DNA of 49,515 bases, from contig JAGBIO010000013.1 of assembly GCA_017934955.1 (NCBI GenBank), forward strand, positions 1 through 49,515. Direction: 5' to 3'. Under the pieces are notes generated by a model, which saw nothing but the letters and a program-made list of their open reading frames with translations, ran no database searches and was not told the DNA's origin. Both the position numbers and the translations under genes were made by a program. The DNA is from Clostridia bacterium. Its GTDB lineage: Bacteria; Bacillota; Clostridia; TANB77; RGIG9151. Of this stretch, positions 30,707-38,877 are shown one piece after another. Positions within the stretch are counted from its first letter, which is position 1. The number at the start of each line of letters is the position of its first letter.

Positions 30707-32566
30707 TTAATCTAATTCGGCCTTACCGGTATAAAGTTGATAGTATCGTCCTTTTAATCCTAATAAATCTTCGTGAGTACCGCGTTCGATGATTTCGCCG
30801 TGCTCCATTACCATAATTGCTTTTGAATTACGGACGGTGGATAAACGATGGGCGATGACGAAAGTGGTTCTTCCGGTCATTAGACGATCCAATCCGTGTT
30901 CAATATGACGTTCAGTTCGAGTATCTACCGAGCTTGTGGCTTCGTCCAAGATTAAGATTGGCGCATCGGCTACGGCGGCACGAGAGATATTTAACAACTG
31001 TCTTTGACCTTGACTTAAGTTTGCGCCGTCACCTTCGATAACCGTGTCATAGCCGTGCGGCAGACGGGAGATAAAGGAGTGAGCACTGGCTAATTTCGCG
31101 GCTTCTTCGATTTCTTCATCGGTTGCGTCAAGTCTTCCGTAACGGATATTTTCACGAACCGTTCCTGTGAATAAGTGAGTATCTTGCAATACCATGGAAA
31201 GTGCTTTTCTTAAAGATTCTCTTTGAATGGTTTTAATATCAATTCCGTCAATGGTAATCATACCGTCATCGATGTCATAAAATCTCGTCAATAGGTTGAT
31301 AATTGTCGTTTTTCCGGCACCGGTAGAGCCGACAAACGCGATTTTTTGTCCCGGCTTTGCGTAAAGTGAAATGTCTTTTAAGATTGTTTTTTGCGGGACG
31401 TAAGAGAAGGTTACGTCGATAAAACGAACGTCGCCTTTTACCGGTATGGCATCTTTCTTTTGTCCTTCTTTATCGTATTGTTGCCAGTAGAATTCGTCGC
31501 CGATTTTAACTAACTCGGTAGGGTAGAGGTAATCGTCGCTTTCCGGTTGTTGCTCCATAATATCTGCGATTCTTTCTGCTCCGGCAAGAGCTGTAATAAC
31601 AGCATTAAATTGGCTTGATGCTTCGTTAATCGGACGTCCGAATTGTTTCATTAAGTTTAAGAAAACAACTAAACCGCCGACACTTAAATAACCGGAAATG
31701 GAAAGTAAACCGCCAATCATAGCGATTAAAGAATAAATAGCATTATTTGAATTCATCATAATCGGCATCATGACGCCGGAATAGCCTTGCGCTTTTGTCG
31801 CTGCAATCCGAAGGTCTTCATTGATTTTTTCAAACTCGGCTTTTACTTTTTCTTCATGACAGAAAACTTTGACTACTTTTTCTCCTGTCATGATTTCTTC
31901 AATATAACCGTTTACACGTCCTAAGTTCTTTTGCTGTTCGATAAAGTATTTACTGCTGCTTTTCATGATTTTTTGTGCAACAAACAGCATAACCGGTGTG
32001 AGTGCGAGGGTAATCAAAGTCAAAAAGAGACTTTTACTAAACATCAGCGCAATAATTCCGACTAAGGTGAGGGAACAGGAGAGAAGTGCGATTAAACTGT
32101 TACCAAGTGCGTCGTTTAATGTGTCTACATCGTTCGTGAAGCGACTCATAAGCTCTCCGTGAGTGTGAGAATCGTAGTATTTAATCGGAAGTGTTTGTAG
32201 ATGAGAGAAGAGATCGTTTCTTAACCGGTTGATAATCTTCTGAGTCGCATGAAGCATCAGTCTTGATTGGAGGTAAGCAGCGATGACTGAAATCAAATAA
32301 AAAATTCCGATTCCGATGATACCGCTTAGAAGTCCTGCCATTCGTTCTGCAACCGTCGGATTTCCGGTAATCGGCTGAAGAAAATTATCAATAATTGGTT
32401 GTAATCGGTTGGTAGCTTGTAAGCTGGTAAAGATGTTAATCAGCATCATAAGAGCGGCGAAGAAAATCTCTAATTTTTGTGTTTTAATATATTTCCAAAT
32501 AAAAAACAATGATTTTTTCATGTCTTTAGGTTTTTGCATTGCTTTGTTTTGAGCGGGTTTAGGCAT
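30707..32566 (-). CDS. ABC exporter subunit, canonical ATP site
   Basis: 619 residues; ATG 32566 (GGAGAGGAAAA upstream) overlaps the partner stop by 8 bp; the longer frame to 32620 is rejected. N-terminal six-helix exporter domain (~30-340), then nucleotide-binding domain with Walker A GSTGAGKTT, signature LSQGQRQ, Walker B LILDEATSSVD (catalytic Glu present) and switch AHRLST. With the upstream subunit it should form a heterodimeric type IV exporter like BmrCD or TM287/288. Substrate unknown, possibly drugs or lipids. Controlled by the divergent-looking but co-directional MarR gene upstream. Confidence 0.93.
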   Translation of the reverse strand: MPKPAQNKAMQKPKDMKKSLFFIWKYIKTQKLEIFFAALMMLINIFTSLQATNRLQPIIDNFLQPITGNPTVAERMAGLLSGIIGIGIFYLISVIAAYLQSRLMLHATQKIINRLRNDLFSHLQTLPIKYYDSHTHGELMSRFTNDVDTLNDALGNSLIALLSCSLTLVGIIALMFSKSLFLTLITLALTPVMLFVAQKIMKSSSKYFIEQQKNLGRVNGYIEEIMTGEKVVKVFCHEEKVKAEFEKINEDLRIAATKAQGYSGVMMPIMMNSNNAIYSLIAMIGGLLSISGYLSVGGLVVFLNLMKQFGRPINEASSQFNAVITALAGAERIADIMEQQPESDDYLYPTELVKIGDEFYWQQYDKEGQKKDAIPVKGDVRFIDVTFSYVPQKTILKDISLYAKPGQKIAFVGSTGAGKTTIINLLTRFYDIDDGMITIDGIDIKTIQRESLRKALSMVLQDTHLFTGTVRENIRYGRLDATDEEIEEAAKLASAHSFISRLPHGYDTVIEGDGANLSQGQRQLLNISRAAVADAPILILDEATSSVDTRTERHIEHGLDRLMTGRTTFVIAHRLSTVRNSKAIMVMEHGEIIERGTHEDLLGLKGRYYQLYTGKAELD

Positions 32567-34295
32567 TTTTCCTCTCCTCCTTTTCCTGTTGAGAATAGTA
32601 AATTTCCTGATAATCTTCACTGTTTTTCAGTAATTCCTCATGGGTTCCCGTAGCAACGATTTCACCGTCATCAATAACAATAATCTTGTCGGCATCTTTT
32701 ACCGAACTGATTCTTTGTGCAATGATAAACTTGGTTGTGTCTTTTAACGTCGTATGGAAGGATTCTCGAATTTTACTTTCGGTTGTGGTATCTACCGCAC
32801 TGGTGCTGTCATCTAAAATTAAGATGGCAGGTTTCTTTAATAAGGCTCTGGCAATACAAAGCCTCTGCTTTTGCCCTCCGGAAACGTTGACGCCTCCTTG
32901 TTCGATCCATGTATCGTATTGATTCGGGAAACTCATGATAAAATCGTGGGCAGAGGCAGCTTTTGCGGCTTCCGCGATTTCTTCGTCGGTAGCGTTTTGA
33001 TTCCCCCAGAGAAGATTTTCTTTAATGGTACCGGAGAACAATGTATTTTTTTGTAATACAACAGCGACATTATTTCGAAGGTGGTTTAATGAATAACTTT
33101 TTACATCTTTATTATCGATTAAAACTCTTCCCTTCGAGGTATCATACAATCTGGAAATCAACTGAATGAGCGTTGTTTTACCGGCACCGGTACCTCCGAT
33201 AATGGCGACGGTTTCTCCGGCTTTTACCGAGAAGTTGATATCTTTTAAAATATATTTATCATGAGAACGATCGTATTTGAAGAAAACATGCTCAAAAGTA
33301 ACGTTTCCTTTAAATTTGTGCGATTTATCGGCTCTTTTTCTGTCTTTTAAGTCAACATCAGTGTCTAAAATTTCCATGACACGACGATAAGACGCAGTTG
33401 CACGAGAAAGCATAACAAACATCATCGAGAACATCATCAAGGACATTAAAATCTGGAAGATGTAGCCGACAAATGCCGTTAAGGTAGCAACGTCTGAAAA
33501 TCCATCAATAATCTGGAGTCCGCCAAACCAAATAGCGGCGACGGTAGAGGCATTCATAATGAACATCAAAAGCGGCATATTGATAATTACTTTATTCATG
33601 GCACTTAGTGAAGTCTTCATTAAGTTGTCGTTTACATCTTTGAATTTTTTCTTTTCGAATTCTTGTCGATTGAAGGATTTTACCACACGAACATTGGTTA
33701 AATTCTCTTGTATTGTGGAGTTCAAGGCGTCAATCGCTTTTTGCATCTTTCCGAAGAGAGGAAAGGCTTTTGAAATAATTAAACTTAGTAAAAGTACCAT
33801 GATTGGAATATCTATCGCTAAAATAACAGCTAATTTTGCATTCATGCGAATTGCCATAATTAGAGAAAAGACAAACATGAGCGGCGCTCTTACCATGATA
33901 CGCATCGCTATAACCAAGGCATTTTGTAATAAAGTGACATCGTTTGTTAAACGGGTTGCGAGAGAGGCAGTAGAAAAATTGTCGATGTTTTTAAAGGAAA
34001 ATGTCTGTACTTTATTGAATAGTTTTTTGCGGAGCTCGGCAGCGAATCCGACACCGGCAATTGCAGAGTGTTTTGAGTTACTTGCTCCGGCGAAGATGGC
34101 GATGCAGGCAAGAAGAATCATGCCAACTCCAAGCATAATAATCATTTTTGCGTTTCCGCTTTCAATGCCACGTCCGACAATTGCAGCCATTAAAACCGGT
34201 TGTGTTACTTCGCAGATTACGTCTATTAGCATAAAAAGTACAGCAAAAATGAAAGATTTTTTATATTTTTTGATACAATCCAATATTTGTTTCAT
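32559..34295 (-). CDS. ABC exporter subunit, degenerate ATP site
   Basis: 578 residues, start at 34295, 15 bp after the marR stop, with GAAAGGATTTTT upstream. Six-helix exporter domain and an NBD with Walker A GGTGAGKTT, signature VSGGQKQR, but Walker B LILDDSTSAVD (Asp in place of catalytic Glu) and AQRISS in place of the H-switch AHR. These two changes mark the non-hydrolytic site of heterodimeric exporters, so the two subunits act together. Part of the marR operon. Confidence 0.93.
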   Translation of the reverse strand: MKQILDCIKKYKKSFIFAVLFMLIDVICEVTQPVLMAAIVGRGIESGNAKMIIMLGVGMILLACIAIFAGASNSKHSAIAGVGFAAELRKKLFNKVQTFSFKNIDNFSTASLATRLTNDVTLLQNALVIAMRIMVRAPLMFVFSLIMAIRMNAKLAVILAIDIPIMVLLLSLIISKAFPLFGKMQKAIDALNSTIQENLTNVRVVKSFNRQEFEKKKFKDVNDNLMKTSLSAMNKVIINMPLLMFIMNASTVAAIWFGGLQIIDGFSDVATLTAFVGYIFQILMSLMMFSMMFVMLSRATASYRRVMEILDTDVDLKDRKRADKSHKFKGNVTFEHVFFKYDRSHDKYILKDINFSVKAGETVAIIGGTGAGKTTLIQLISRLYDTSKGRVLIDNKDVKSYSLNHLRNNVAVVLQKNTLFSGTIKENLLWGNQNATDEEIAEAAKAASAHDFIMSFPNQYDTWIEQGGVNVSGGQKQRLCIARALLKKPAILILDDSTSAVDTTTESKIRESFHTTLKDTTKFIIAQRISSVKDADKIIVIDDGEIVATGTHEELLKNSEDYQEIYYSQQEKEERKNA

Positions 34296-34310
34296 AGTAA
34301 AAATCCTTTC

Positions 34311-34763
34311 TTAATTTTTCAAAGTATCTAAATAGTCGTGCAAATTTTTTTCCATACGGGATAAAAATTGCAATAATAATGTTTGTTCTTCTTCAGAAAA
34401 ACCGGAAAATTTTCGTTTGATTATTTTTTCAAGAGTTTCTTTCGCTTGATTGGCAGAATGAACTCCTTTTTCCGTTAAGGAAACTTTATTGTAGCGTAAA
34501 TCGTTTTCATTTGCGGTTCTTTTGATATAACCGTTTTTTTCCAAGCGTTTTAAGGAAACGGCAACAGAAGAGTAACTGATTCCCAAGTCTTCTGCAATTT
34601 GACATTGCGTGCATTCTCCTAATTGAGAGAGGGAAAAAAGAATAGGAATTTGAGAAAAATGCAGTTCTTCGATGGATAAAAGTTTTGCGGAGCATTTGTT
34701 GTGAAGATTTGCAATTTTTTTATCGATTGTTGCTATTTTTGTGAGTGTGTTGATGATAATCAC
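34311..34763 (-). CDS. MarR family transcriptional regulator
   Basis: About 150 residues, with a winged helix-turn-helix (CQIAEDLGISYSSVAVSLKR, ~78-97, then DLRYNKVSLTEKG in the wing). It likely represses its own operon, the exporter genes downstream, from the palindrome at the promoter. The start is odd: the only standard codon in frame is GTG 34763, whose G overlaps the GGAGG site (34763-34767). ATT or ATC codons three to nine bases further on would be better spaced. Ligand unknown. Confidence 0.9.
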   Translation of the reverse strand: MIIINTLTKIATIDKKIANLHNKCSAKLLSIEELHFSQIPILFSLSQLGECTQCQIAEDLGISYSSVAVSLKRLEKNGYIKRTANENDLRYNKVSLTEKGVHSANQAKETLEKIIKRKFSGFSEEEQTLLLQFLSRMEKNLHDYLDTLKN

Positions 34764-34770
34764 CTCCGAT

Positions 34771-34830
34771 AGTTAAACAATTAATTGTTGTTCGTTTAAC
34801 TATTTTAGCCCGAAAGGAAGATGGTGTCAA
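34771..34830 (-). promoter_or_regulatory. marR-exporter promoter and operator
   Basis: On the minus strand TTGACA (34825-34830), 17-bp spacer, TAAAAT (34802-34807). From the -10 into the leader lies GTTAAAC, then AACAATTAATTGTT, then GTTTAAC (34772-34800), nested inverted repeats that fit a MarR dimer site. Confidence 0.8.
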
Positions 34831-34860
34831 GAATTTGAATCTGAATTTTGTGTGAAGATG

Positions 34861-35025
34861 GTTACTGGTCAGACTTAACAACTTATTATTAGCACTAAAG
34901 CCTTGTAGGGACAGCATTTATGCTGTCCACAGAATAGGCGGAAGATTAGGACAGCATAAATGCTGTCCGTACAATAAATTGAGAGAAAATTAAGGGCATA
35001 TATAAAGGCAAGAGTGACTTGTAAC
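34861..35025. repeat. MITE-like element, ACAGCAT type
   Basis: Left end GTTACTGGTCAGACTTAA, right end GTGACTTGTAAC, two ACAGCAT palindromes (~34911-34930 and 34950-34969), with the directional spacer shortened. Confidence 0.8.
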
Positions 35026-35066
35026 GCGAAGAGCAGAATAAGAAAAGGGGCTGTAAAAAAAGTCCC

Positions 35067-35102
35067 ATAAAAAAACATCGGCCGTGTAAATTCGACCGAT
35101 GT
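35067..35102 (-). terminator. Terminator of the c-di-GMP tandem RNA
   Basis: Minus-strand stem ACATCGGTCG/CGGCCGATGT (one G-T pair) followed by seven T residues. Confidence 0.85.
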
Positions 35103-35579
35103 CTTTATATAATTCAATCCGAAAAACCGAACATAACTCAAATTTTAGAGCTTTTTTGTTTTGATGATGTTTCTTTACGGCATCCCCCTCCTTCATTCCG
35201 CCGAAAGGACTAACCCTTTCTCACGTCACAAACAAGTCCAATACAGAAACAACATAAGCTCATTCCGCTCCCCGCGTTGTTGTTACCTCCTAAGCCTCCG
35301 TGCTAACTTAATCTTATCGATTAACCAGCCTCCGTGCTTATTCCGGCCAACTCGTCGTTTCTCAGACGACTTTACCGCGCCAAAGCTTCCTTCACTTACT
35401 AATAAGCCCTTCAAGCTCCGCGTCGCTGAAACCTCCTAAACCTCCGGCTAACCTAATCGCAACGATTAAATCAACTCACGTGCTTATTTTGGCCAACTCG
35501 TCGTTTATCAGACGACTTTACCGCGTTATCGCTTCCTTCGCTTATGCTTGGAGATAAAACCCCAAGACTTCATCATCAT

Positions 35580-35618
35580 CCAAAACAAAAACTCCGCTTT
35601 GGTTACCCAAGCGGAGCA
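35580..35618 (-). terminator. Intrinsic terminator directly after the aptamer
   Basis: Minus-strand stem CTCCGCTTGGG/CCAAAGCGGAG with a TAA loop, followed by TTTTTGTTTT. A likely expression platform for the riboswitch. Confidence 0.85.
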
Positions 35619-35635
35619 TCATTTTTCATAGCTCT

Positions 35636-35728
35636 CGACTTCGGCAACCCGGCTTCCATAACCTTTCGGCTTTAGGACCGTAGCTTTGCGCCCCAACCTT
35701 TCGATTGGTTTGCCATTTCGGATCTCAT
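35636..35728 (-). promoter_or_regulatory. c-di-GMP-I (GEMM-I) riboswitch aptamer
   Basis: Read on the minus strand: GGCAAACC, a stem capped by a GAAA tetraloop (CCAATC-GAAA-GGTTGG), GGGGCGCAAAGCTACGG, CCTAAAGC (tetraloop receptor side), then GGAAGCCGGGTTGCC. All conserved blocks of the class I cyclic di-GMP aptamer are present in order and spacing. It senses the second messenger that the PilZ protein nearby also binds. Confidence 0.9.
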
Positions 35729-35734
35729 AATATT

Positions 35735-35763
35735 ATTATATATAAAGTTGACATAAAAGTCAA
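35735..35763 (-). promoter_or_regulatory. Promoter of the riboswitch RNA
   Basis: TTGACT (35758-35763), 17-bp spacer, TATAAT (35735-35740) on the minus strand; the start is predicted near 35728, immediately before the aptamer. Confidence 0.85.
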
Positions 35764-35784
35764 TAGGTTTTTAAAAAGTTTTTT

Positions 35785-35999
35785 TTACAGGTCAGAATAA
35801 AGTTGTTGCAAATATATCGGGACGTCGAGGACGCCGTCCCCTACAATAACGGTACAATCATTGTAGGGACAGCATTCATGCTGTCCACAGAAAAGGCAAA
35901 ATGAAATGTGATAGTGAAAAAAGGAAGAAAATCAGGACAGCATGAATGCTGTCCCTACAAATAGATTGAGAAACATATAAGGTATGTCTGATTTATAAC
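35785..35999. repeat. Composite MITE-like element
   Basis: TTTACAGGTCAGAATAAAG on the left and GTCTGATTTATAAC on the right. It contains a GGGACG/CGTCCC palindrome (35819-35841) and two ACAGCAT palindromes (~35867-35886 and ~35935-35954). Confidence 0.8.
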
Positions 36000-36005
36000 A
36001 TTTTT

Positions 36006-36034
36006 TTGCGTAATTTTCATTTCTGTGATAATAT
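36006..36034 (+). promoter_or_regulatory. Putative promoter of the gene at 36086
   Basis: TTGCGT at 36006-36011, 17-bp spacer, TAATAT at 36029-36034. Confidence 0.5.
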
Positions 36035-36085
36035 AGTGCTAACGTAGGAGTTGAAAAAACCGACTGTTTATTTAGGAGGTAGCGT

Positions 36086-36439
36086 ATGTCCGGCTTGTGC
36101 AGAGATAAAAAGTTGCATTCCTCTCGGTTGTTTTATACTGATGCTTCGGAAAGTACATTGTATTTGGAAAAGATTCCGCGTTTTCAGAAGTTTCGGGTGG
36201 CGGGCTATCGGGTTTACCGTGAGTTGGCAGGCGGTGCTGTGATGGTATGCGAGAGCGGAGAATCGGTGAAATTGGAGAAGGATGACATTGTTTCGGTGGA
36301 GTTGTATGATAGAAGAGGATTGAAAAATGGATATTATCGAGTGAATCGGCATCATTTCTTTGTATATACGGGAAGCGGTTTGAAAGAAGGAGTTGCCAAT
36401 GACTTTTTGCTGAAAGTGATTGGTACGATGACTTGGTAA
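36086..36439 (+). CDS. Hypothetical protein
   Basis: Not recognised. 117 residues; ATG 36086 with AGGAGGT at 36074-36080. A basic N-terminus with one Cys is followed by a mostly beta-strand pattern (FRVAGYRVYRELAGGAVMVC, then VKLEKDDIVSVELYD and HHFFVYTG), suggesting a small beta-rich fold. No signal peptide or membrane segment. Single gene, ended by a shared terminator. Confidence 0.7.
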   Translation: MSGLCRDKKLHSSRLFYTDASESTLYLEKIPRFQKFRVAGYRVYRELAGGAVMVCESGESVKLEKDDIVSVELYDRRGLKNGYYRVNRHHFFVYTGSGLKEGVANDFLLKVIGTMTW

Positions 36440-36441
36440 GG

Positions 36442-36478
36442 AAAAGACACCATACATTTTGGATGTGTGGTGTCTTTT
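36442..36478. terminator. Bidirectional terminator
   Basis: 16-bp stem starting AAAAGACACCA and returning as TGGTGTCTTTT with one G-T pair, between convergent genes. Confidence 0.9.
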
Positions 36479-36484
36479 CTTGTA

Positions 36485-37201
36485 TCAATCTAATTCTGCA
36501 AAATCGACATCTAACAATTCATAGTCTAAATAATCCTTATCATCAAAGTGCCACCATTCGCTGGAGATTCTTCGAAATCCGTGTTGTTCCATAATCGTTC
36601 CTAACAACTCTCGGTTGGCTTTTTGTTCTTCGGTGCAACCGTTGTATGTGATGGATGCTTCCGGTCCGAAGTGATCGAAACCGGTTGGCATATCGAGTTC
36701 GTGCCCTTCTAAGTCGGTTAGGGTGATATCGACGGAGGCACCACGGTTATGGTGGGATCCGGTATCGGGATTGGCGATATAACCTTGTGTAGCAGGGTTG
36801 ATTTGTCTTGCGGCTTCTCTAAGGTCGTATTGGTAGCGTCTCGGACGGTAAGCGTCGAAGATTTTGATGCGGTAGCCGAGAGAGTAAAATTCTTCGTTAG
36901 CAGCCATTAGTTTTTTGGCGGTCCCTTCGCGGAGATAGGCTTTTGCAATTTTCGGATAGAATTGGATTCCGGCGAAGTTATCGGTTGTAGCGTATTTTAA
37001 GTCGATGGAAAGATTGGTGTTTAGAGAAATTAAATTGACTAAATTATAGTCGTTTTCGTTATGCAGAAAAGTTTCTAAGTTAGGGTATGTCCCGGCATAA
37101 CTAATGGTAATATTGGAGACGGAAGGAGCGGAACTTTTTTTGAAAAGCCAGATAGATGGGATGATGAGAATTGCTAAGAAAATAGGAATTATTTTTTTCA
37201 T
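36485..37201 (-). CDS. VanX-like D-Ala-D-Ala dipeptidase (M15D)
   Basis: 238 residues; the start at 37201 is preceded by GAAAGGAG. An N-terminal signal or anchor helix (residues ~4-21) is followed by the M15 zinc peptidase motifs DAYRP (116-120), SHHNRGASVD (H151, D158) and EWWH (E215, H218), spaced as in VanX. Being secreted or anchored and without other van genes nearby, it probably trims wall-derived D-Ala-D-Ala dipeptides for recycling rather than giving vancomycin resistance. Convergent with the preceding unknown gene. Confidence 0.88.
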   Translation of the reverse strand: MKKIIPIFLAILIIPSIWLFKKSSAPSVSNITISYAGTYPNLETFLHNENDYNLVNLISLNTNLSIDLKYATTDNFAGIQFYPKIAKAYLREGTAKKLMAANEEFYSLGYRIKIFDAYRPRRYQYDLREAARQINPATQGYIANPDTGSHHNRGASVDITLTDLEGHELDMPTGFDHFGPEASITYNGCTEEQKANRELLGTIMEQHGFRRISSEWWHFDDKDYLDYELLDVDFAELD

Positions 37202-37238
37202 TTTTTTGCTCCTTTCGTAATGTTATTGACTGAATTAG

Positions 37239-37267
37239 TTGACGAAAAGTCGTTTTTTCGCTATAAT
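37239..37267 (+). promoter_or_regulatory. Promoter of purB
   Basis: TTGACG at 37239-37244, 17-bp spacer, TATAAT at 37262-37267. Confidence 0.8.
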
Positions 37268-37316
37268 TAATATCGGTTGATTTGAAAATAAATTAAGGAA
37301 AAGGGAGCTAAAAAAT

Positions 37317-38744
37317 ATGCATGATATTTATGAGAGTCCATTTAATAAGCGTTATGCAAGTCCTGAAATGAGCTATTTGTTTTCGGATGATAACAAGTTC
37401 CGTACTTGGAGAAAGTTGTGGGTTGCTTTGGCAGAGGCAGAAAAGGAGTTTGGCTTGCCAATTACCGAGGAACAGATTGCAGAGATGAAAAAGTATCAAA
37501 ATGAGATTAATTACGAGGTTGCGGAGGAGAATGAGAAAAAGTTTAAGCATGACGTGATGTCTCATATTCATGCGTATGGAGCGCAGTGTCCGGAGGCGAT
37601 GCCAATTATTCATTTAGGCGTTACTTCTTGTTTTGTGGGAGATAATACGGATTTATTGATTATGCTCGATGCGTTAAAAGTGGTTAAGAAAAAGTTGGTT
37701 GCGGTGATGCAAAAATTGTCGGAGTTTGCGTTAAATTATAAGGATATGCCTACACTTGGATTTACGCATTTTCAACCGGCGCAGCTTACGACAGTGGGAA
37801 AAAGAGCTTGTTTGTGGCTTCACGAGTTATATTTGGATTATGAGGAATTAAATTTTGTGTTGGAGAATATAAAATTAAGAGGCGTGAAGGGAACGACCGG
37901 AACGCAGGCAAGCTTTATGGACTTGCTGAATAACGACAGCGAGAAGGTTAAGGCACTTGAGGCGAGAGTTTGTGAGAAAATCGGGGTGAAGGAAGTTTAT
38001 CCGATTACAGGGCAGACGTATTCGCGGAAGGTGGATGCGCGAGTTTTAAATGTACTTTCGGCGATTTCACAGAGTGCGTATAAGTTTGCGAATGATTTAC
38101 GAATGTTACAGAGTTTGAAGGAGCTGGAGGAGCCGTTTGAAAAGAAGCAGATCGGTTCGTCGGCGATGCCGTATAAGAGAAATCCGATGAGAAGTGAGCG
38201 ACTTTGTTCTTTGGCGCGGTATGTGATGGTGGATTCGTTGAATCCGGCGTTAACAGCCTCTACGCAGTGGTTTGAGCGTACCTTGGATGATTCGGCAAAC
38301 CGTCGTATTTCGATTTCGGAGGCTTTTTTGGCGGTGGATTCGCTTTTGATGATTTATTTGAATATTGTTTCGAATATTGTAGTTTATCCGAAGGTAATTG
38401 AGAAGCATGTGCGGGAGGAGCTTCCGTTTATGGCGACGGAAAATATCATGATGGAGGCCGTTAAGCGTGGCGGAAATCGTCAGGAGTTACATGAGAAGAT
38501 TCGTGTACATTCGATGGAAGCGGGGAGACAAGTAAAAGAGTTTGGTCTTCCGAATGATTTGTTGGAGCGGATTAAGGCGGACTCATCGTTTGGTTTGAAG
38601 GAGGAAGATATGGCGGAGATTTTGGAGCCGAAAAAGTATATCGGACGTTCTGCGGATCAAGTGACGGAGTTTATTCGTGAGTACATAAAGCCGATTCTTG
38701 AGAAGGAAGAAATTTATGAGGGCAGCAGCGAAATGAAAGTGTAA
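37317..38744 (+). CDS. purB: Adenylosuccinate lyase
   Basis: 475 residues, ATG 37317 after AAAGGGAGC. The fumarase/aspartase superfamily signature is GSSAMPYKRNP (280-290), with HLGVTSCFVGDNTD (catalytic loop) and TLGFTHFQPAQLTTVGKR upstream. It cleaves SAICAR and adenylosuccinate, releasing fumarate, in purine synthesis. The long C-terminal domain matches the clostridial and eukaryote-like form. Single gene with strong promoter and terminator, not in a pur operon. Confidence 0.96.
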   Translation: MHDIYESPFNKRYASPEMSYLFSDDNKFRTWRKLWVALAEAEKEFGLPITEEQIAEMKKYQNEINYEVAEENEKKFKHDVMSHIHAYGAQCPEAMPIIHLGVTSCFVGDNTDLLIMLDALKVVKKKLVAVMQKLSEFALNYKDMPTLGFTHFQPAQLTTVGKRACLWLHELYLDYEELNFVLENIKLRGVKGTTGTQASFMDLLNNDSEKVKALEARVCEKIGVKEVYPITGQTYSRKVDARVLNVLSAISQSAYKFANDLRMLQSLKELEEPFEKKQIGSSAMPYKRNPMRSERLCSLARYVMVDSLNPALTASTQWFERTLDDSANRRISISEAFLAVDSLLMIYLNIVSNIVVYPKVIEKHVREELPFMATENIMMEAVKRGGNRQELHEKIRVHSMEAGRQVKEFGLPNDLLERIKADSSFGLKEEDMAEILEPKKYIGRSADQVTEFIREYIKPILEKEEIYEGSSEMKV

Positions 38745-38756
38745 TCGGATATTAGT

Positions 38757-38795
38757 AAAAGTGGCATAAATGCGGTATTTTTATGCCACTTTTGT
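38757..38795 (+). terminator. Terminator of purB
   Basis: Stem AAAAGTGGCATAAA/TTTATGCCACTTTT, loop of about 9 nt. Confidence 0.9.
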
Positions 38796-38877
38796 AATTT
38801 AGAATGAAAGATAAATTAATATCATTTTAAATTATGCCGATAGTTTTTATGTAACTTTGAAAAATGGGGGGATTGGA

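Larger units (their letters stand above)
35075..35728 (-). ncRNA. Free-standing riboswitch-led RNA with two tandem 146-nt units
   Basis: Transcript inferred from promoter 35735-35763 to terminator 35067-35102 (about 650 nt). It begins with a c-di-GMP-I aptamer and an intrinsic terminator. The remaining ~470 nt has two tandem units: the 47-base blocks at 35479-35525 and 35333-35379 differ at three positions, with a period of 146. Each unit has a GTCGT/ACGAC hairpin, a GTTGGCC segment, an AATC/GATT hairpin and a GGAGG-TTTAGGAGG or GGAGG-CTTAGGAGG segment. No ORF with a ribosome site follows; a 17-codon basic frame (35526-35579) lacks one. The next gene, marR, has its own promoter. No known RNA class was recognised. 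Confidence 0.65.

Noticed and set aside
34990-35196. 68-codon minus-strand frame at the end of the tandem RNA
   Set aside because: It runs through the terminator stem into the MITE-like element, so its C-terminal half is repeat DNA; a start with GGAGG lies after, not before, its ATG.
35161-35439. 92-codon open frame on the plus strand opposite the riboswitch RNA
   Set aside because: No ribosome binding site, low-complexity composition, and it is the complement of the tandem RNA units; no family recognised.
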